DNA from: Mangrovibacterium diazotrophicum | GTDB taxonomy: Bacteria; Bacteroidota; Bacteroidia; Bacteroidales; Prolixibacteraceae | DNA length: 64,000 nucleotides | NCBI RefSeq assembly: GCF_003610535.1 | Contig: NZ_RAPN01000004.1 | Location: 124,001 to 188,000, forward strand | Direction: 5' to 3' | Shown: in pieces, positions 61,701 through 64,000 of the stretch | Numbering within the stretch: position 1 is the stretch's first letter | How the letters are laid out: each line of letters begins with the position of its first letter | Notes under the pieces: generated by a model | The model's input: only the letters and a program-made list of their open reading frames with translations | The model's database searches: none | What the model was told of the DNA's origin: nothing | Program-made: the position numbers and the translations under genes

Positions 61701-62037
61701 CAATTTGCCTGGTCGTAACGTATTTAAGGAAGCGGTTACAAGTGGCGTAAGCAGGAGCCAGGCAAAAGCATATTCGTCGCGGTTTATCGAAGACGGATCA
61801 TTTCTCCGTTTGGATAACCTGACTTTAGGTTACACTTTCAATACAACGAACACATTCCTGTCGAATGCGAAAGTTTATGTATCCGGGCAGAACTTGTTTG
61901 TTATTACCGGTTATTCGGGTTTAGATCCGGAAGTAAACTCGGAAATATCGAGTACAGGAACTGCACCTCTGGGTATCGATTATTTGAGTTATCCAAAAGC
62001 AAGAACATTTACGCTTGGAATTAATGTGTCATTCTAA
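58717..62037 (+). CDS. SusC/RagA-family TonB-linked outer membrane receptor with STN domain (1106 aa)
   Basis: After the signal sequence (LVLCLFVGLLSSMAETNAQ) there is a secretin/TonB N-terminal signalling domain (STN, about 50-120), a CarboxypepD_reg-like domain (VSGKVTGEKGEALPGVTIVVK), the plug start (EEVVAIGYGTMKKSDLTGS), and the 22-strand barrel to the terminal aromatic residue. It imports glycan oligosaccharides with SusD and can signal to FecR. The start ATG at 58717 is the longest option; later ATGs occur at 58726, 58741 and 58810. Confidence 0.95.
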   Translation: MHKMYHKLMKKKLNAGGSSASIASWYKRLLIMKLTLVLCLFVGLLSSMAETNAQSTRLNLKIQQGTVKDVIEEVERQTDYSFMYDNNVLDVSRNITVVTENSSIKEIMDQVVEGQNLKYELVNRFIVVSEKGATVNQQKEIKVSGKVTGEKGEALPGVTIVVKGTSTGTVTDFNGNYSLADIPGDATLVFSFVGMQAQEVVVAGQSKIDVVLQEESIGLEEVVAIGYGTMKKSDLTGSVSSINSDKFQVGAGLTPQAIMKGSISGVSISQNSGKPGGTNTIRVRGGTSISASNEPLYVIDGVPISTSAGVSSTKLSSTYDYFDQEAVDPLSSINPNDIESINILKDASATAIYGSRGANGVIMITTKRGKAGRTQLDYSFNTGFSNASKQLDVLTGDEYRSIVNELGLTLDDKGDNANWQDRIERTALTTSNFLSLTGGVEKSNYRVSVGYSDQEGIIKSSGAKNFNSRVNLTHTELDGKLKFDVNMSYGQQTTNQAPVSNTVGSEMGSSILYEAYVFNPTYPIYDENGDYYNVPPYRVNPVSYTTDLLDERKSTKFLGNISASYNFIKPLTFQVNGGYNVNQLDRNSYISKSNLLGNGNDGYVNIQKLGDYNKLLETILKYDQKFGKHGINAMAGYSYQYFYNEGFNQSASGFLSDVFKWYSIQAATSINIPTSYAEENKLISMYGRANYNYDDRYLFTATLRRDGSSRFGADNKWGLFPSAAFSWRVSNEDFYSSNLVSDLKFRASYGVTGSQEIGNYNSLSTLSASSSGYIVGGSKVTIVMPAQYANPDLKWEETAQVDIGIDFGFVGGRLQGSLDWYSKKTSDLLLSIDIPSPSYISKQVANVGAVRNSGIEFTLNADLIRSGNFKWNANINVSHNSNKVLSLANDKWVGEDMQTAPCQGQGLSGTYAQLITPGQPLGTFYGKRFIGFDEDGLEQYANDGESEVIGCAQPDLSFGFASNFSYKNWSLAMNFHGTLGNDIYNGTRNNQAYLSNLPGRNVFKEAVTSGVSRSQAKAYSSRFIEDGSFLRLDNLTLGYTFNTTNTFLSNAKVYVSGQNLFVITGYSGLDPEVNSEISSTGTAPLGIDYLSYPKARTFTLGINVSF

Positions 62038-62050
62038 ATAATAATTGAAA

Positions 62051-63586
62051 ATGAAAACATACAAAATATTAATAGCTTTAGCTTGTGCAAGCTTGGTTTA
62101 TACTTCGTGCACCGATCTGGATGAAGTTACTTATGGCCAACTTTCACCAACGACATATTATCAGAATGAAACTGAAGCCCTTTCTTCTGTGGTTGGTGTA
62201 TACAGCCTTTTGGGCAATCTACATTCCGCCGGAGGCGATGGCTGGCGTTTTACCGAATACGGAACTGATGAGTTCTTCTGCCCGGGTAAAGCAAGTGGTG
62301 GCTGGTATGATCAAGGCGTTGACGAGGTTATGACTCATAACTGTACTTCAAGCAACGGTCGTATGGTAACTGCATGGAATACGATTTTTAAGGAAATCGG
62401 CGCAGCAAACGCTGTTTTGGAAAGCTTGGAAGCTTCACCTAATGCTGATGACTTAACGGCCATGATTGCAGAAGTTCGGGCTCTGAGAGCTTTTGGGTAT
62501 ATGCGTGCCATGGATTTCTGGGGTAATGTGCCAATTTTTACCGATGCACGGGTTGAGTCAACCAATTTGCCAAGCACAAATACGCGTGCCGAAGTATACC
62601 AGTTTGTTGTTGACGAATTTACAGCAGCTGCTGCCGATCTTCCATCGGTTACAACAGTTGACAGAGATGCCTATTACCCTCGTTTGACAAAAGAATCGGT
62701 TTATACTGCTTTGGCTGAAGTCTATCTAAATTCCGAGATTTATTCGGGGACTGCAGATTATAGCAGTTGCTTAGAGATGTGCAACAATGTGATTAGCACG
62801 AATGCCTTTTCGCTGCAGTCAAGTGTTGGAGATTGTTTCCTATCATCCAACGAAAATAATTCGGAAGTGATCACAGCCATTTCGGTAGATCCAGCCAAAG
62901 GAGTGGGCGGTAACCAGTTTATCTTGTATGCTCAACCAGCCCTCGACCAGCAAAAATATGGCTTGGGTTTCGGTCCTGCCAATGGTTATTGCTTTGATGA
63001 TACAGCTTTGGAACGCTATGAAGATGGCGACGACCGGTTGCTGTTGTTGGAATACGGTCCTCAATACTACCTGGATGGCGTGACTCCGCTTGCCGACTCG
63101 AAAGGCGTTCAGTTGAATTTAATCACATTGGTTGAGCCTACCCGTATGGCAATTGCGGATAATGAAGGTTATAAAGTGTTGAAGTATTCACCGGTCGGTG
63201 CCACCTTCACAAGCTATAATGCGGATAATGATTATGTCGTTGACCGTTATGCGAACGTTTTGCTGATGAAAGCAGAAGCCCTGACCCGACTAGGGCAGGA
63301 TGCAACTACTGCATTAAGTCTTGTAAACCAAATTCGGGAAAGAAGCAATTGTGTTGCTTTAACAAGTCTGACATTGGACGACATTGACAAGGAAAGAGCA
63401 CGTGAATTGATTTGGGAAGGAAAACGCCGGGCGGATATGATCCGTTTTGGGACTTATTTTACAAGTACCTGGTTCTACAAACAAAACGTTGAAGATCCGG
63501 TTGCGGATGCTTGGAGAGGTCTTTATCCAATCCCCGACATTCAAATAACAAACAATCCAAACCTGGTGCAAAACCCGGGATATTAA
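62051..63586 (+). CDS. SusD/RagB-family glycan-binding lipoprotein (511 aa)
   Basis: Lipoprotein signal with LVYTSC (Cys 19), TPR-like helices, and SusD C-terminal patterns (NVLLMKAEALTRLG, ERARELIWEGKRRADMIRFG). It binds glycan at the cell surface and caps SusC. I chose the ATG at 62051 over a TTG two codons earlier. It follows SusC by 13 bases. Confidence 0.95.
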   Translation: MKTYKILIALACASLVYTSCTDLDEVTYGQLSPTTYYQNETEALSSVVGVYSLLGNLHSAGGDGWRFTEYGTDEFFCPGKASGGWYDQGVDEVMTHNCTSSNGRMVTAWNTIFKEIGAANAVLESLEASPNADDLTAMIAEVRALRAFGYMRAMDFWGNVPIFTDARVESTNLPSTNTRAEVYQFVVDEFTAAAADLPSVTTVDRDAYYPRLTKESVYTALAEVYLNSEIYSGTADYSSCLEMCNNVISTNAFSLQSSVGDCFLSSNENNSEVITAISVDPAKGVGGNQFILYAQPALDQQKYGLGFGPANGYCFDDTALERYEDGDDRLLLLEYGPQYYLDGVTPLADSKGVQLNLITLVEPTRMAIADNEGYKVLKYSPVGATFTSYNADNDYVVDRYANVLLMKAEALTRLGQDATTALSLVNQIRERSNCVALTSLTLDDIDKERARELIWEGKRRADMIRFGTYFTSTWFYKQNVEDPVADAWRGLYPIPDIQITNNPNLVQNPGY

Positions 63587-63604
63587 AATTCAATTTAGGC
63601 ATAA

Positions 63605-63640
63605 CACAGAGGGCCGTCTTTAATCGGACGGTCCTCTGTT
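63605..63640 (+). terminator. Terminator after SusD
   Basis: ACAGAGGGCCGTC (63605-63617) pairs with GACGGTCCTCTGT (63626-63638), with one G-U, then a short T-run. Confidence 0.85.
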
Positions 63641-63842
63641 GCTTTTGGCGCCTGACCTTCACCGAATTGTTGTAATATTCGCTGCCTTTGGTAATTTATA
63701 GTACGAGGTTTGACGCGACGAACCTATCGAAATAACCAGTTTGTATTTGAGTTAAAGTGAAGTGACTTCACCTAAGTCCGGACTGGTGATTTGTCCCCCC
63801 GAATGTGTTGATTGGTCAACGTTTTTGTCAGCTAATCTTCCG

Positions 63843-63850
63843 TAGCTTTG
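63843..63850 (+). promoter_or_regulatory. -7 promoter box before the last gene
   Basis: TAGCTTTG fits TAnnTTTG and lies 43 bases before the ATG at 63894. A TTTG at 63824-63827 is 15 bases upstream, slightly close. The rest of 63641-63842 has no gene. Confidence 0.5.
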
Positions 63851-63893
63851 ATTAACTAAATCAAAATCAATTATTGCTTGAACCTGAATAGTC

Positions 63894-64000
63894 ATGAAGA
63901 AAATCTTAATCACCCTTAGTTTTCTTGCTTTTCTTTCAACTTTAGCCAGTGCTCAAACCTGGAACCCGGCGATTCCCCGTGATACCAGTTTTACGATTTA
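63894..64000 (+). CDS. Start of a secreted protein (partial)
   Basis: The first 35 codons give a signal peptide (ILITLSFLAFLSTLASAQ) and a mature start WNPAIPRDTSFT. The TWNP..PRDTS motif is reminiscent of secreted alpha/beta hydrolase or esterase starts in Bacteroidota polysaccharide loci, but the fragment is too short to be sure. The gene continues beyond the window. Confidence 0.6.
   Translation, partial: MKKILITLSFLAFLSTLASAQTWNPAIPRDTSFTI

Overview
The window reads as a chromosomal segment of a Bacteroidota bacterium. The evidence is a SusC/SusD pair with a sigma/FecR module, the TAnnTTTG promoter style (clearest before the tRNA-Ser/tRNA-Pro operon), lipoprotein-rich gene content, and Bacteroidota-type families (DUF4412, DUF4924, a Bacteroidota-type mobilization operon and tyrosine recombinase). 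A marine or gut Bacteroidales/Marinilabiliales lineage is plausible but is only inference. There are three blocks of different origin.

Block 1 (1 to about 8.3 kb) is AT-rich. It is an array of nine gene cassettes (the first cut by the window edge) separated by eight complete attC-like sites of 130-178 bp, plus a half site at the right end. Each complete site starts with a box ending AAC and ends with a box starting GTT, with an imperfect inverted repeat between. For every complete cassette, the 9-10 bases at its left end are the exact reverse complement of those at its right end. This is the arrangement expected if each cassette was inserted as a circle by an integron-type recombinase cutting between G and TT. 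All cassette genes point the same way. No IntI-type integrase is in the window; if there is one, it should lie to the left. Cargo is mostly unknown small proteins and lipoproteins, one ankyrin protein, a cloverleaf-like RNA candidate, and a three-gene cassette (Crp/Fnr regulator, acyltransferase, 2H phosphoesterase).

Block 2 (about 8.3 to 18.85 kb) looks like an integrative mobilizable element ending next to tRNA-Pro. It holds a nucleotidyltransferase-fold pair, an XRE regulator, a large duplicated-domain protein with a broken second copy, a possible toxin-tail/lipoprotein pair, a degenerate 12-bp repeat tract, a candidate oriT, a MobC-like/relaxase/coiled-coil operon, a RadC-like protein and a tyrosine recombinase with Ser in place of the first catalytic Arg. 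Inverted repeats beside the recombinase gene look like attachment-region sites.

Block 3 (18.85 to 64 kb) is ordinary core chromosome. It starts with two tRNAs, then envelope and translation genes (lnt, a split 5'-nucleotidase, an amidase, hslR-like, pth, rplY/ctc, prs, engB, manA, udk, smpB, miaA, map), repair and transport genes (uvrB, DUF819, SulP, AGCS), and hydrolases. It ends with a polysaccharide-use locus: GH78 alpha-L-rhamnosidase, GH105 unsaturated glycuronyl hydrolase, ECF sigma factor, FecR anti-sigma factor, SusC with an STN signalling domain, SusD, and the start of another secreted protein. The enzymes suggest a rhamnose- and uronate-containing glycan such as rhamnogalacturonan or ulvan. 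The STN domain, FecR and sigma factor suggest that substrate binding at SusC signals through FecR to the sigma factor.
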